From Paenochrobactrum glaciei (GTDB lineage: Bacteria > Pseudomonadota > Alphaproteobacteria > Rhizobiales > Rhizobiaceae), in NCBI RefSeq assembly GCF_039522165.1, contig NZ_BAAADE010000002.1, positions 434,001-498,000 of the forward strand: a stretch of DNA of 64,000 nt. The letters are read 5' to 3'. Below the pieces are notes generated by a model, which had not been told where the DNA came from, ran no database searches, and saw only the letters and a list, made by a program, of their open reading frames with translations. Position numbers and translations under genes: made by a program. Positions 9,025-17,933 of this stretch are shown here, piece after piece; the first letter of the stretch is position 1, and every line of letters begins with the position of its first letter.

Positions 9025-9927
9025 CTAGTTCTGCTTCGGATCGAGCACGTCACGAAGACCGTCGCCCAGAAAGTTGAATGCGAGCGAAACAAAGAAGATT
9101 GCGAGACCCGGGATGGTCGCGACCCACCATTGTTCGAAAATGAAACGCTTGGCAGTTGCAATCATCGCACCCCATTCCGGTGAAGGTGGCTGTGCACCCA
9201 TGCCGAGGAAGCCAAGGCTTGCGGCGGTCAGAATGATGGAGCTCATATCAAGCGTAATACGAACGATCAGGCTCGGTACGCATAATGGTGCGATATGGCG
9301 TGCAATAATGCGCTTGGACGATGCACCGGTCAGCTTACAAGCGGCAATGAAGTCGCTGTTGCGGATGGTCATTGTTTCAGCACGGGCAAGGCGCGCATAT
9401 GGCGGCCATGCGGTGAGCGCAATCGCGAGAACCGCACTTTCAACACCCGGACGCAATGCAGCAACAAAAGCCAATGCAAGGATAAGACGCGGGAAAGCAA
9501 GGAACACGTCGGTGATGCGCATCAAAGCTGTATCAACGATACCGCCGTAATAACCGGCAATACAACCAACAGCCAGACCGATCGGTGCCACCAGAATAAC
9601 GACTGCAATCACCATGCCCATGGTGACGCGGCCGCCGTAGAGGATACGCGAGAGAATATCGCGACCCAGTTCGTCGGTACCAAACCAATGTTCAGCAGTC
9701 GGTGCTGACAAGCGATTAGCCAGATTCTGCACGCTTGGATCATATGGCGCCAGCAAAGGCGCGAAGATCGACAGCAAAACAAAGGCCAGAATGACAACCA
9801 GACCAAACATGGCCAGCGGGTTGCCTTTGAGGTTGAGCCACAGGCGATAACGGCGTCCCCATGCAGCTTGTGCGCGGGAAGACGGGGTTTCGTTCAAGGC
9901 CCAATTTCTAAAGCTAGATGTTATCAT
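9025..9927 (-). CDS. Peptide ABC transporter permease (DppC-like)
   Basis: Inner-membrane permease of the dipeptide/oligopeptide class, 300 residues with about six membrane helices. The long N-terminal cytoplasmic tail is followed by the DppC/OppC landmark APYDPSVQN and HWFGTDELGRDILSR near residues 70-95. The EAA loop that contacts the ATPases is seen in ACKLTGASSKRIIARHI. The start ATG overlaps the stop of the upstream permease by four bases (ATGA), so the two are translationally coupled. It partners with the DppB-like protein encoded immediately before it. Confidence 0.93.
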   Translation of the reverse strand: MITSSFRNWALNETPSSRAQAAWGRRYRLWLNLKGNPLAMFGLVVILAFVLLSIFAPLLAPYDPSVQNLANRLSAPTAEHWFGTDELGRDILSRILYGGRVTMGMVIAVVILVAPIGLAVGCIAGYYGGIVDTALMRITDVFLAFPRLILALAFVAALRPGVESAVLAIALTAWPPYARLARAETMTIRNSDFIAACKLTGASSKRIIARHIAPLCVPSLIVRITLDMSSIILTAASLGFLGMGAQPPSPEWGAMIATAKRFIFEQWWVATIPGLAIFFVSLAFNFLGDGLRDVLDPKQN

Positions 9928-10934
9928 CGGACACGTGGATCCAGTACTTTATAGAGGATATCGGCCAGAAGATTGAGGCCAACATAAATCACGCCGATCA
10001 GCAAGGTGGCGCCAACGACCGGATTCATATCTGCGTTCATCAAAGAGACGGTCAGATATTGTCCAAGGCCCGGCCAGCTAAAGACTGTTTCGGTTACCAC
10101 TGCACCTTCAAGCAAGCCTGCATAGGTGAGGGCAAGAACGGTCACGAGCTGAACTGCGACAGTCGGAAATGCATGTTTCCAGATGACGGCTTTGAGCGAC
10201 AGGCCTTTTGCACGCGCGGTGATGACATATTCACCTTTGAGCGCATCAAGCATGAATGCTCGGGTCATACGGGTAATGTAAGCCATGCTGAAATAAGCAA
10301 GGATCAGAACTGGCTGCACCAAGTGCTTCACAGCATCAACAAAAGCATCCCAATCACCATCAAGCAGCGTATCAATTGTCATGATACCTGTGACATGGGT
10401 GATCATGCCTTCATAGATGATGTCCTGACGGCCAGGGCCAGGGGCAACATCTAAGGTTGCATAGAACAGCAGCAGGGAAATCAACGCCAAAACAAAGACC
10501 GGCACCGAGTGACCGGCAAGGCAGATAACACGGATGGTCTGGTCAAGCCATGAACCCTGACGCACAGCAGCCCACACACCAAGCGGAATACCGATGGCTG
10601 CGGAAATCAGCAGTGCATATGTTGCAAGTTCCAACGTCGCCGGGAAATAACGGACGATGTCAGTGGTGACCGGATTTCTGGTCAAAATAGAATTGCCCAG
10701 ATCGCCGTGTAATACCTGGCTGATATAATTAAAGAACTGAACGATCATTGGCTGATCCAGACCCATTTCCGCGCGTACACGCTGGATAACGGCTTCCGGA
10801 GCATTATCGCCGACCGCGGCAATAACCGGGTCAACCGGCATAACGCGGCCGATCATAAAGGTGATAATCATAAGACCGAACAGCGTGATTAACACGCTGC
10901 CCAGTACACCAGTCAATTTTTGGAGTTTCCTCAT
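9924..10934 (-). CDS. Peptide ABC transporter permease (DppB-like)
   Basis: Inner-membrane permease, 336 residues. The first helix near the N-terminus carries the DppB-family pattern (TFMIGRVMPVDPV), a periplasmic segment with 'GLDQPMIVQFFNYI' follows, and then five further helices. The EAA motif region is YVITARAKGLSLKAVIWKHAF. The start is placed at the ATG at 10934, which overlaps the binding-protein stop by one base (TGATG). A longer reading up to 11012 would overlap the binding-protein gene by 79 bases and adds a non-membrane, Cys/Arg-rich tail that does not fit the family. Confidence 0.92.
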   Translation of the reverse strand: MRKLQKLTGVLGSVLITLFGLMIITFMIGRVMPVDPVIAAVGDNAPEAVIQRVRAEMGLDQPMIVQFFNYISQVLHGDLGNSILTRNPVTTDIVRYFPATLELATYALLISAAIGIPLGVWAAVRQGSWLDQTIRVICLAGHSVPVFVLALISLLLFYATLDVAPGPGRQDIIYEGMITHVTGIMTIDTLLDGDWDAFVDAVKHLVQPVLILAYFSMAYITRMTRAFMLDALKGEYVITARAKGLSLKAVIWKHAFPTVAVQLVTVLALTYAGLLEGAVVTETVFSWPGLGQYLTVSLMNADMNPVVGATLLIGVIYVGLNLLADILYKVLDPRVR

Positions 10935-12532
10935 CACGCCTTCGCGATCCCTGCATAGGAGTGGCTGTCTGAAAGCACACCCAGACGCATGCCTGTCACA
11001 TCTTTGCGGCAAGCAGCAGTTTCAAATTTTTGCATCATGACGATGAACGGGCTGTTCTGCATGAACTCACGCTGAAGGTCGCCATAAAGCTTGATGCGGG
11101 TTGCCGGATCTTTTTCATCGCGGGCAGCAATAGCTTTTTTCATGAACTCTTCATTCTGGTAATGCGAACGCCAAGCAAAAGGCTTGCTCATTGCATTGTC
11201 AGAATTGTCTTCATTGATGCAGAACACAGACGCGTTGGTGTTCGGATCAAAATAGTCTGAACCCCATGATGTCAGTGCAATTTCATGCTCGCGGGCGCGC
11301 ATTTTGGTGAGAACCTGACGGTTTTCTGCGGCCAGCAATTCAACTTTAATGCCGATATCTGCGAGATTTGCCTGAATTGCCTGCGCAATATCCGGGCTTG
11401 GCTGTGCAGAGTAGTGATCCATTTTGATGGTGAAGCCATCAGCAAGACCAGCTTCAGCCATCAAAGCTTTTGCCTTTTCAAGGTCACGCTTGAACGGCTT
11501 GTCAGTGATTGCACCAGGGAAACCTTCAGGAACGATGGTCTGGTGAACCTTGTACTGCAGCGGAACAATGTTCTGCTGGATGCCGTCGTAATCAACAGCC
11601 CACTTGATTGCTTCCCAAAGCTTAGGATTGGTCAGCTTTTCATTGCTCTGGTTCAAGGACATCAGCATGATGCCGCTGACGCTCTGGCGAACCATGTTGT
11701 AGTTTTCATCGTCAACAACAACGCGCAGCTGTTCAGTGGTCAGGTTACGTGCAATATCAACGTCACCCTTCTGCAGCATGAGAAGCTGTGAAGACGGATC
11801 AGCAACGTGACGCAGCATAATGCGCTTTACATTGCCTTTGTAGAGACCATGCGGATTGTAGTTCATCACTACGCTTTCGCTTGGCTTCCAGGAAACGAGG
11901 GTCCATTCACCGGAACCGGCGCTGTTCTTCTGCAACCAGCCGTTACCCATGTCGTCGCCATTGGCGTTTTCCATGACAACCTTCTTCTCGACAATGCTGC
12001 CGATGCTTGCAGACAAGCAATAGAGCAGGAAGGAGAGGGAGGTCGGGGTTTCGAGCGAAAGCTTGATAGTGGAATCGTCAACGACGGTGATCCACTGTTC
12101 AACGTTTTCTGGTGTAAAGCCGAACTGGCCGATGATGAAGGCTGCGCCTTTGTTCATCTTGATAGCGCGCTGCAGGGAGAAGACAGCGTCTTCAGCTGTT
12201 ACAGGTGCGCCGCTGGCAAATTTTGCATCCGGGTTCATTTTGAAGGTGAAGACTTTGCCTTCTTCGTCAGCTTCCCATGAAGAAGCAACGCCGCCTTCGA
12301 TTTCTTCCGGATTGGTCAGGCTTGGATGAACAAGACGCTGATACATGTTGTTGCAGATTTCACTGCCGACAGCTTCAAAGCTCTCATGCGGATCAAGGCT
12401 CGTCATGTTGTCGAGCGTCTGAGCAACAACGAGAATGTCCTGACGGCCGGCAGCAACTGCTGGCAACAGGCTTGCGTAAGACAGGAAAGGTACCGCTGCG
12501 GCACCTGCCAGGAAATTACGTCTCGAAATCAT
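10934..12532 (-). CDS. Peptide ABC transporter substrate-binding protein, Tat-exported
   Basis: Periplasmic solute-binding protein of family 5 (DppA/OppA type), 532 residues. The N-terminus MISRRNFLAGAAAV carries a twin-arginine motif (SRRNFL), followed by a hydrophobic segment and cleavage near AVAA at about residue 29, so export is probably by Tat. The family-5 signature region (SLDPHESFEAVGSEICNNMY and YQRLVHPSLTNP) is followed by AWEADEEGKVFTFKMNPD-like strands. The start ATG at 12532 has GGGAG 8 bases upstream. It is the first gene of a six-gene operon ending in a D-aminopeptidase. Its ligand is likely a short peptide, possibly with D-residues; this is inferred from the operon. Confidence 0.9.
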   Translation of the reverse strand: MISRRNFLAGAAAVPFLSYASLLPAVAAGRQDILVVAQTLDNMTSLDPHESFEAVGSEICNNMYQRLVHPSLTNPEEIEGGVASSWEADEEGKVFTFKMNPDAKFASGAPVTAEDAVFSLQRAIKMNKGAAFIIGQFGFTPENVEQWITVVDDSTIKLSLETPTSLSFLLYCLSASIGSIVEKKVVMENANGDDMGNGWLQKNSAGSGEWTLVSWKPSESVVMNYNPHGLYKGNVKRIMLRHVADPSSQLLMLQKGDVDIARNLTTEQLRVVVDDENYNMVRQSVSGIMLMSLNQSNEKLTNPKLWEAIKWAVDYDGIQQNIVPLQYKVHQTIVPEGFPGAITDKPFKRDLEKAKALMAEAGLADGFTIKMDHYSAQPSPDIAQAIQANLADIGIKVELLAAENRQVLTKMRAREHEIALTSWGSDYFDPNTNASVFCINEDNSDNAMSKPFAWRSHYQNEEFMKKAIAARDEKDPATRIKLYGDLQREFMQNSPFIVMMQKFETAACRKDVTGMRLGVLSDSHSYAGIAKA

Positions 12533-12654
12533 TTTTATTCTCCCTGTTAAAGCAATTGCAAGAAGCATTGCCATAAAAGCGCCATCCCTATAGCATTTCC
12601 GCCAGGCGCATTTTTCCGAGCATCCGGTATCATGAGTGGGTTTGTGGGTTCCAA

Positions 12655-12687
12655 TGCAGAATTTGCAACGGTCATGCACAGAATGCA
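12655..12687. promoter_or_regulatory. Paired TGCA-N5-TGCA boxes in divergent promoter region
   Basis: The 322-base region between the divergent binding-protein gene and dipeptidase gene contains two copies of TGCA-N5-TGCA: 12655-12667 and 12675-12687. They start exactly 20 bases apart, about two helical turns, so a dimer-of-dimers could bind one DNA face. A further TGCA lies at about 12733-12736 and again at 12752-12755. The identity of any regulator is unknown, and no regulator gene lies next to the locus. The rest of this region holds no ORF I can support. Confidence 0.4.
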
Positions 12688-12854
12688 TAATGAGGAAATG
12701 GATTAGGGCTCGCTAAAATAAATAACCGCGATATGCAAGCGATTTCTAACATATGCATAAAACGCATTGGCAATTTATGTGTAAGAGCGTAAGCCTTACG
12801 CAGTGATAAGCTTTAGCTTTAAAACCCCTAAGACTGATAAAGGCATATCTTGAT

Positions 12855-13895
12855 ATGACAACAGCTCCGATTACCCCTGTTTTTGACGGCCATAATGACG
12901 TTTTGCTGCGTTTGTGGACATCGACAGAGCCGAATCCTGAAGCACGTTTTATTAATGGTGAAGCGGTCGGCCACATCGATCTTCCGCGTGCAAAGACCGG
13001 TGGTCTGGCAGGTGGTTTGTGCGCTATTTATGTTCCGAGCCCGTCAAAAGAGCTGAATGCAGAAGGTAACTTCGAAACACCTGCTCATAGCGATGCATTG
13101 AACACAACATTGGCCATGGCTGCCTTGCTGACGCGAATCGAAAATGCTTCAAAAGGTGGTTTCCGCGTTTGCCGTACGGCTTCCGACATTCGTCAGTCGA
13201 TGGCAGATGGTGCTTTTGCTGCTGTTTTCCATATTGAAGGCGTTGAAGCTATCAGCGATGGTCTTGATGAGCTTTATGTGATGCATCAGGCAGGTTTGCG
13301 CAGCCTTGGTCCGGTTTGGAGCCGCCCGAACATTTTTGCATATGGTGTACCTTTCCGCTTCAATAGCTCACCGGATATTGGCCCGGGCCTTACCGATGCC
13401 GGTAAGCGTCTGATCAAAGCCTGTAACGAGCTGAAAGTGATGATTGATCTTTCTCATATGAATGAGAAGGGTTTCTGGGATATTGCTAAACTTTCCGATG
13501 CGCCGCTGGTGGCATCGCACTCTAATGCGCATGGCGTTTGCCCGCATAGCCGCAACCTGACCGACAAGCAGATGGATGCGATCCGTGACACCGGTGGTCT
13601 GGCTGGTCTTAACTTCGGCGTTTCCTTCCTGCACAGCGAAGGTCAGCGTGACCTGAACCTGCCATTATCAGAAATGATCCGTCACATTGATTACATGGTT
13701 GAGCGTATGGGCATTGATCATGTGGCACTTGGTTCCGACTTTGACGGCACCACGATTTCAACAGAAATCGGTGATGCAACCGGTCTGCCAAAGCTGATCG
13801 ATGCTCTGCGTGCGCATGGTTATGATCAGGAATCGATCAACAAGATTGCCCATGACAACTGGATCCGTGTGCTGGAACGCACTTGGGGTGCCTAA
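12855..13895 (+). CDS. Membrane dipeptidase, peptidase family M19
   Basis: Zinc dipeptidase of the renal-dipeptidase family, 346 residues, cytoplasmic here because no signal peptide is present. The metal ligands visible are H-x-D in FDGHNDVL (about residue 12), E in FHIEGVE (about 128), H in the SHSNAHGVCPHSRN segment (about 220-235), and the GSDFDGT motif (about 296). M19 enzymes split L,L and often L,D dipeptides, including D-residues at the C-terminal side. It is divergent to the peptide importer and D-aminopeptidase operon and would complete breakdown of imported dipeptides. Start ATG at 12855 with AAAGG about 12 bases upstream. The precise stereospecificity cannot be read from sequence. 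Confidence 0.9.
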   Translation: MTTAPITPVFDGHNDVLLRLWTSTEPNPEARFINGEAVGHIDLPRAKTGGLAGGLCAIYVPSPSKELNAEGNFETPAHSDALNTTLAMAALLTRIENASKGGFRVCRTASDIRQSMADGAFAAVFHIEGVEAISDGLDELYVMHQAGLRSLGPVWSRPNIFAYGVPFRFNSSPDIGPGLTDAGKRLIKACNELKVMIDLSHMNEKGFWDIAKLSDAPLVASHSNAHGVCPHSRNLTDKQMDAIRDTGGLAGLNFGVSFLHSEGQRDLNLPLSEMIRHIDYMVERMGIDHVALGSDFDGTTISTEIGDATGLPKLIDALRAHGYDQESINKIAHDNWIRVLERTWGA

Positions 13896-13926
13896 GCAAA
13901 TTTAATCTGAAGATTATTCTCTTAAA

Positions 13927-13957
13927 GAAAACGCCGCTTTTGAAGCGGCGTTTTTTA
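13927..13957. terminator. Intrinsic terminator after dipeptidase gene
   Basis: AACGCCGCTT pairs with AAGCGGCGTT around a TTG loop and is followed by a T6 run. A-runs before the stem make it usable also for the convergent HIT-family gene. Confidence 0.9.
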
Positions 13958-13965
13958 TTGTCCGT

Positions 13966-14388
13966 TTAAAGCTGTGCGCGCAGCTTTTCGGCATTGGCGG
14001 TCAGAACGCCATTATCTTCCATCTTGCCGCTATGTGGCTTCAAATCTATGCCTTCATAGCGCGGGATAATATGGAAATGCAGGTGATAAACGGTCTGGCC
14101 GGCGGCAGGCTCGTTAAACTGCATGATGGTGATGCCGTCAGCTTCAAAAGCGGTCTTTGCAGCCTTTGCCACATGCTGCACGGCTTTCATCAGTGCGCCC
14201 AATGTTTCAGGTGAGGCATCCAGCAGGTTGCGTGAAGGCTTTTTCGGTATCACCAATGTGTGGCCGTTGCTCTGTGGCATCACATCCATAAATGCCAGAA
14301 CATCATCATTTTCATAAACACGATGAGCCGGAATTTCACCGCGCAGGATTTTGGCAAAAATATTATTATCATCATAGACGGCAGTCAT
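13966..14388 (-). CDS. HIT family protein (histidine triad hydrolase)
   Basis: Small nucleotide-binding hydrolase of the HINT/HIT branch, 140 residues, the usual length. The histidine triad HLHFHIIP lies near residue 103, preceded by QTVYH. The N-terminal half has FAKILRGEIPAHRVYEND, typical of bacterial HIT proteins that cleave phosphoramidates such as adenosine 5'-monophosphoramidate. It is followed at 14-base distance upstream (on the minus strand) by the FemAB-like acyltransferase gene, so both may share a transcript. The physiological substrate is unknown. Confidence 0.93.
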   Translation of the reverse strand: MTAVYDDNNIFAKILRGEIPAHRVYENDDVLAFMDVMPQSNGHTLVIPKKPSRNLLDASPETLGALMKAVQHVAKAAKTAFEADGITIMQFNEPAAGQTVYHLHFHIIPRYEGIDLKPHSGKMEDNGVLTANAEKLRAQL

Positions 14389-14403
14389 CGGGTCTTCTCC
14401 GTT

Positions 14404-15603
14404 TTATGTGTCGAGTTCAGGTGTTTTGCGAAAAGGCAGATGGTCTTGCAACGACACAGCCATGCGCATCACATCCTGACGCTCGGTATCAAGGTAATCT
14501 GCCACAGCATTACGCAAACCCTGATGGGTAATATAATGTGCGGAATGGGTGAGGACAGGCTGATAACCGCGCGCAATTTTATGGTCACCTTGCGCGCCCG
14601 CTTCAACCTTGTCGAGCTTATGTTGGATCGCAAATTCGATAGCCTGATGATAGCAGACTTCAAAATGCAAAAACGGATGATCTTCAATACAGCCCCAATG
14701 GCGGCCAAAGAGCGTATCCGAACCAATGAAATTAATCGCACCGGCAATATAGCGACCATCGCGTTTTGCCATCACCAGCAAAATATCATCTGCCATGGTT
14801 TCACCGATCAGTGTGTAAAACTCACGGGTTAAATAAGGGCGGCCCCATTTCCGGCTGCCGGTATCCATATAGAAAGCAAAGAACTGATCGAGCACGTCCT
14901 CGGTGATCTGTTCACCTTGCAGCCATTCAATCGTAATGCCGTTGCTTAAGGCTTCTTTGCGCTCTTTTTTAATCAGCTTTCTTTTGCGGGATGAAAACTC
15001 GCTTAAAAAGTCATCATATTGTGAAAAGCCATTGTTTATAAAATGAAATTGCAGATCTGTCCGGTGCAGAAAATCGGCTTTTTCTAAAGGTTTTAACTGG
15101 GCTTCATCAACAAAAGTGACATGGGCTGACGAGATGCCGAGCTGGTCGGTCAGCTGCTGAAGACCGAGTGCCAATGCCTGTCTGATCGCGGCAGGTTCAT
15201 AGTCGCGGTTGTGCAAAAGCCGGGAGCCGGTAGCAGGTGTGAAGGGCACGCAAATTTGCAGCTTTGGATAATAGCGGCCGCCGGCGCGCTCATAGGCATC
15301 AGCCCAGCCATGATCGAAAACATATTCGCCCTGACTGTGGCTTTTCAAATAAGCAGGAACTGCACCAAGCAAAATTCCGTCAGCTGTTTCAAGCCGCAAA
15401 TGATATGGCCGCCAGCCGGTGGCAGATGTTGCACTTGCCGATTTTTCGAGGGCATTTAAAAAGTGATAGGACAGAAACGGATTATAATTTCCGTGTCCTT
15501 TGGAAGTGCCTGCAAGGGAAGACCACTCTTTAGCCGTGAATTCATCAAATTGTCTGACGACACGGAGCTGAAATTCAGGGCTTTGATCTTCATCGTCCAA
15601 CAC
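14404..15603 (-). CDS. FemAB-like GNAT acyltransferase (DUF482/COG3146)
   Basis: Protein of about 400 residues of the DUF482 family, related to FemAB/GNAT acyltransferases and often labelled peptidoglycan biosynthesis protein, although its substrate is not established. Family features seen are NPFLSYHFLNALE near the N-terminus, FDHGWADAYERAGGRYYPKLQ around residue 95-115, and RHWGCIEDHPFLHFEVCYH and EAGAQGDHKIARGYQP in the C-terminal GNAT half. Start is uncertain: GTG at 15603 follows a strong GAGGAGG with an 11-base spacer; TTG at 15639 would add 12 residues but has no clear ribosome binding site. Lies between the HIT and GDPD genes on the same strand. Confidence 0.8.
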   Translation of the reverse strand: MLDDEDQSPEFQLRVVRQFDEFTAKEWSSLAGTSKGHGNYNPFLSYHFLNALEKSASATSATGWRPYHLRLETADGILLGAVPAYLKSHSQGEYVFDHGWADAYERAGGRYYPKLQICVPFTPATGSRLLHNRDYEPAAIRQALALGLQQLTDQLGISSAHVTFVDEAQLKPLEKADFLHRTDLQFHFINNGFSQYDDFLSEFSSRKRKLIKKERKEALSNGITIEWLQGEQITEDVLDQFFAFYMDTGSRKWGRPYLTREFYTLIGETMADDILLVMAKRDGRYIAGAINFIGSDTLFGRHWGCIEDHPFLHFEVCYHQAIEFAIQHKLDKVEAGAQGDHKIARGYQPVLTHSAHYITHQGLRNAVADYLDTERQDVMRMAVSLQDHLPFRKTPELDT

Positions 15604-15685
15604 CTTGCGGCAATCCTCCTCAAAGACTTTTCGGCTCAAAACAGATTGAGCCAGCGCTGGTGCTTGTCTGGTTTATCAGGAATGG

Positions 15686-16411
15686 TCAGGCAAGCTGCGC
15701 GCGCGGGTCGAACCCTTCAAAGGTAATCTGGTCGGCATTCAGGTCACTATGAGCTTTGGTTGCCTGATCTTTTACCGTCCATGTAATCACCGGCATATGC
15801 AGTTTTTCACGCACAAAGCTGATGAACGGATTTGGCAATTCATGCACATGATAGGATACAAAATCGATGCCGTGAGCCAGCATGGAAAAATGGGCTTCCA
15901 TCGCTTCACGGTTCATGCCCTCAGCCGTCAACCCTGCCGGAATGCCCGGTGCATCGGAGGCAAACTGGCGGATGATGTGATGGTCAAAGGACATGATTGC
16001 AGCATGTCCCTGATAGGTTTCAAGTTCTTTAGCAGTCTTTTTAACCAGACCGTCATCATGACCAAGTGTGCCCTTTACTTCGATAATAAGGGGCACACGA
16101 CCGTCAACGAGATCAAGCAGTTCCCGCAAAGACGGAATATGGTCTTGTGTGGTACCGATGGTGAGCGCTTGTGCCTCTGCCAGCGTCAGGTCGTAAATAT
16201 GCCCGTCGCGCCCTGCAACCCGTTTGAGTGTGGGATCGTGAAACACGACAACTTCACCGTCTTTGGTGAGGTGAACATCACATTCAATGGCAAAACCCTG
16301 TTTCACGGCTGCTTGTGCAGCCGAAAGCGAGTTTTCCCAGCAATCATGGTTCAAGTCGTGCAAACCACGATGTGCAATAGGGGTTTCAGTTAACCAACGG
16401 GCAAATGACAT
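15686..16411 (-). CDS. ugpQ: Glycerophosphodiester phosphodiesterase
   Basis: TIM-barrel GDPD of 241 residues that releases glycerol 3-phosphate from deacylated phospholipids. Visible active-site pieces are AHRGLHD (about residues 13-19), ENSLSA (about 27), ECDVHLTKDGEVVVFHD (about 43-59) and EVKG (about 115). No signal peptide, so cytoplasmic as for UgpQ; the symbol is by analogy. The ATG at 16411 overlaps the stop of the ridA-type gene by one base (TGATG), which shows translational coupling between the two. Confidence 0.88.
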   Translation of the reverse strand: MSFARWLTETPIAHRGLHDLNHDCWENSLSAAQAAVKQGFAIECDVHLTKDGEVVVFHDPTLKRVAGRDGHIYDLTLAEAQALTIGTTQDHIPSLRELLDLVDGRVPLIIEVKGTLGHDDGLVKKTAKELETYQGHAAIMSFDHHIIRQFASDAPGIPAGLTAEGMNREAMEAHFSMLAHGIDFVSYHVHELPNPFISFVREKLHMPVITWTVKDQATKAHSDLNADQITFEGFDPRAQLA

Positions 16412-16875
16412 CAGGCGACCTCAAAAATCGCTTCTACTTCCACAGGTGCATTAAACGGTAGGGACGCTACACCAACAGCAGAGCGGGCATGCTTACCGGC
16501 ATCGCCAAGAACATTGACGAGGAAATCCGATGCGCCGTTGCCGACAACATGCTGTTCAGTGAAGCCAGGTGCAGAAGCCACAAAAATTGTGATTTTCACC
16601 AGACGCTTAATGCGGTTCAAATCGCCGAGCGCTGCTTTGGCCTGTGCCAGAACCTGAATGGCGCACTGGCGTGCGGTTTCCTGACCCTTGGCAATGTCGA
16701 TTTCAGCGCCCAGAAGGCCGGTATGGATCAGTTTGCCCTGATCCATTGGCAGCTGGCCGGAGGTGAACAATAACTGGCCTGCCTGCATATATGGCAGGTA
16801 ATTTGCGGCCGGTGCAGCAGAAGCTGGAATGGTAACACCCAGAGCGGCAAGACGGCTATCAATTGTATCAGTCAT
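16411..16875 (-). CDS. RidA family protein (enamine/imine deaminase-like)
   Basis: RidA/YjgF/UK114 family protein, 154 residues, of the longer subgroup (about 150) common in Rhizobiales. Family signatures include the N-terminal LPYMQAGQLLFTSGQLP and the C-terminal RSAVGVASLPFNAPVEVEA, where the Arg would bind the substrate carboxylate and the Glu near the C-terminus completes the site. RidA proteins hydrolyse reactive enamines/imines made by PLP enzymes. The start ATG at 16875 has AAGGAT six bases before it; longer readings upstream run into the eipB leader and lack family similarity. It is coupled to the downstream GDPD gene. Confidence 0.88.
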   Translation of the reverse strand: MTDTIDSRLAALGVTIPASAAPAANYLPYMQAGQLLFTSGQLPMDQGKLIHTGLLGAEIDIAKGQETARQCAIQVLAQAKAALGDLNRIKRLVKITIFVASAPGFTEQHVVGNGASDFLVNVLGDAGKHARSAVGVASLPFNAPVEVEAIFEVA

Positions 16876-17022
16876 ATTCAGATCCTTAATTCTTTTCGTG
16901 TTGTGTCGTGCAATTATAACAGTGGCAAGACAGAATCGGTGGAAATTATCGCAAGGTTGCGACTTTTGTCTCGATTCCGCCACGAGTTTTTTTATCATAC
17001 TGCTTCTGCAAGGAGATATAGC

Positions 17023-17931
17023 ATGCATTTTATTAAAAAGGCCATTTGCCAAACCGGGTTGCAGGCAGTGTTCTGCTTAGGGCGGCGGCCTTTATTTTCA
17101 GGCTCGCTGGCGGGTATTTCCGGCGGTTTGATGGTTGCAGTCTTTGCATTGGAAGCTGTGCCGGCGATAGCCGCACCTTCGGTGATCTTGGTGCCGCATC
17201 GTGCTGTTTATGATCTCCAGCTTGATAAAGCGGATGATAAGACGGGGATTAGCGGTTTGAAAGGCCGTATGGTCTATGAGTTTAATGGCTCTGCCTGCGA
17301 GGGCTATACGACCAATTTCCGTTTTGTAACGCAGATTGATATGGAAGAGCAGCCGCAGCGGCTGACTGATCAGCAAACCACCACTTTTGAAGCGGGTGAC
17401 GGCAAACAGTTCAGTTTCGTCAATAAAACCTTTGTGGATAAAGACCTGATCAAAGAAGTGCGCGGCAATGCCGAGCTGCAAGCTAAAAACCTGCAAGTGA
17501 AACTAAGTCAGCCGCTCAAGAGCGATATTGAACTGGCAAAAACCAATTTCCCGACCAAACACCTGACTGAAATTATCGGTAAGGCGGAAACGGGTGAGAA
17601 ATTTTATCAGACGACCATTTTTGATGGTTCGGAAGATGCCAATCGTATTGTCTCAACCACTGTGATGCTTGGTAAGGAGCAGGTTGTCAAAGATGATGAA
17701 TATAAATCTTTGGGCGAGATGGGAAAAGATAAATTCTGGCCGGTCACGATTGCTTATTTTGATGATAAGGAAAATCAGGATGGCATGCCGATCTACCGTA
17801 TCAATTTCAAATTGTACCGTAATGGTGTGACGCGCGATCTGTTTATGGATTACGGCGATTTTTCCATGCGTGGCAAATTGGTTAAGCTTGATCTTTATAA
17901 AGGTGAGCCTGTGGACGCACAGTGTAATTAA
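17023..17931 (+). CDS. eipB: Cell envelope integrity protein EipB (DUF1849)
   Basis: Periplasmic envelope-integrity protein of 302 residues, similar to Brucella EipB, a beta-spiral protein needed for cell-envelope stress resistance. A signal sequence with a hydrophobic segment at about residues 28-50 ends near AIAAPS. The mature part begins VILVPHRAVYDL, the DUF1849 hallmark. Two cysteines, C92 (in GSACEGY) and C301 (next to last), match the disulphide pair reported for EipB. Start ATG at 17023 has AGGAGA at 17011-17016. It is divergent to the ridA gene and ends before Rhizobiales-type repeats and a terminator. Confidence 0.88.
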   Translation: MHFIKKAICQTGLQAVFCLGRRPLFSGSLAGISGGLMVAVFALEAVPAIAAPSVILVPHRAVYDLQLDKADDKTGISGLKGRMVYEFNGSACEGYTTNFRFVTQIDMEEQPQRLTDQQTTTFEAGDGKQFSFVNKTFVDKDLIKEVRGNAELQAKNLQVKLSQPLKSDIELAKTNFPTKHLTEIIGKAETGEKFYQTTIFDGSEDANRIVSTTVMLGKEQVVKDDEYKSLGEMGKDKFWPVTIAYFDDKENQDGMPIYRINFKLYRNGVTRDLFMDYGDFSMRGKLVKLDLYKGEPVDAQCN

Positions 17932-17933
17932 AA

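Noticed and set aside
10935..11012. Longer start for the DppB-like permease
   Set aside because: It would overlap the binding-protein gene by 79 bases, and the added residues are Cys/Arg-rich and unlike permease N-termini; TGATG coupling at 10934 is better.
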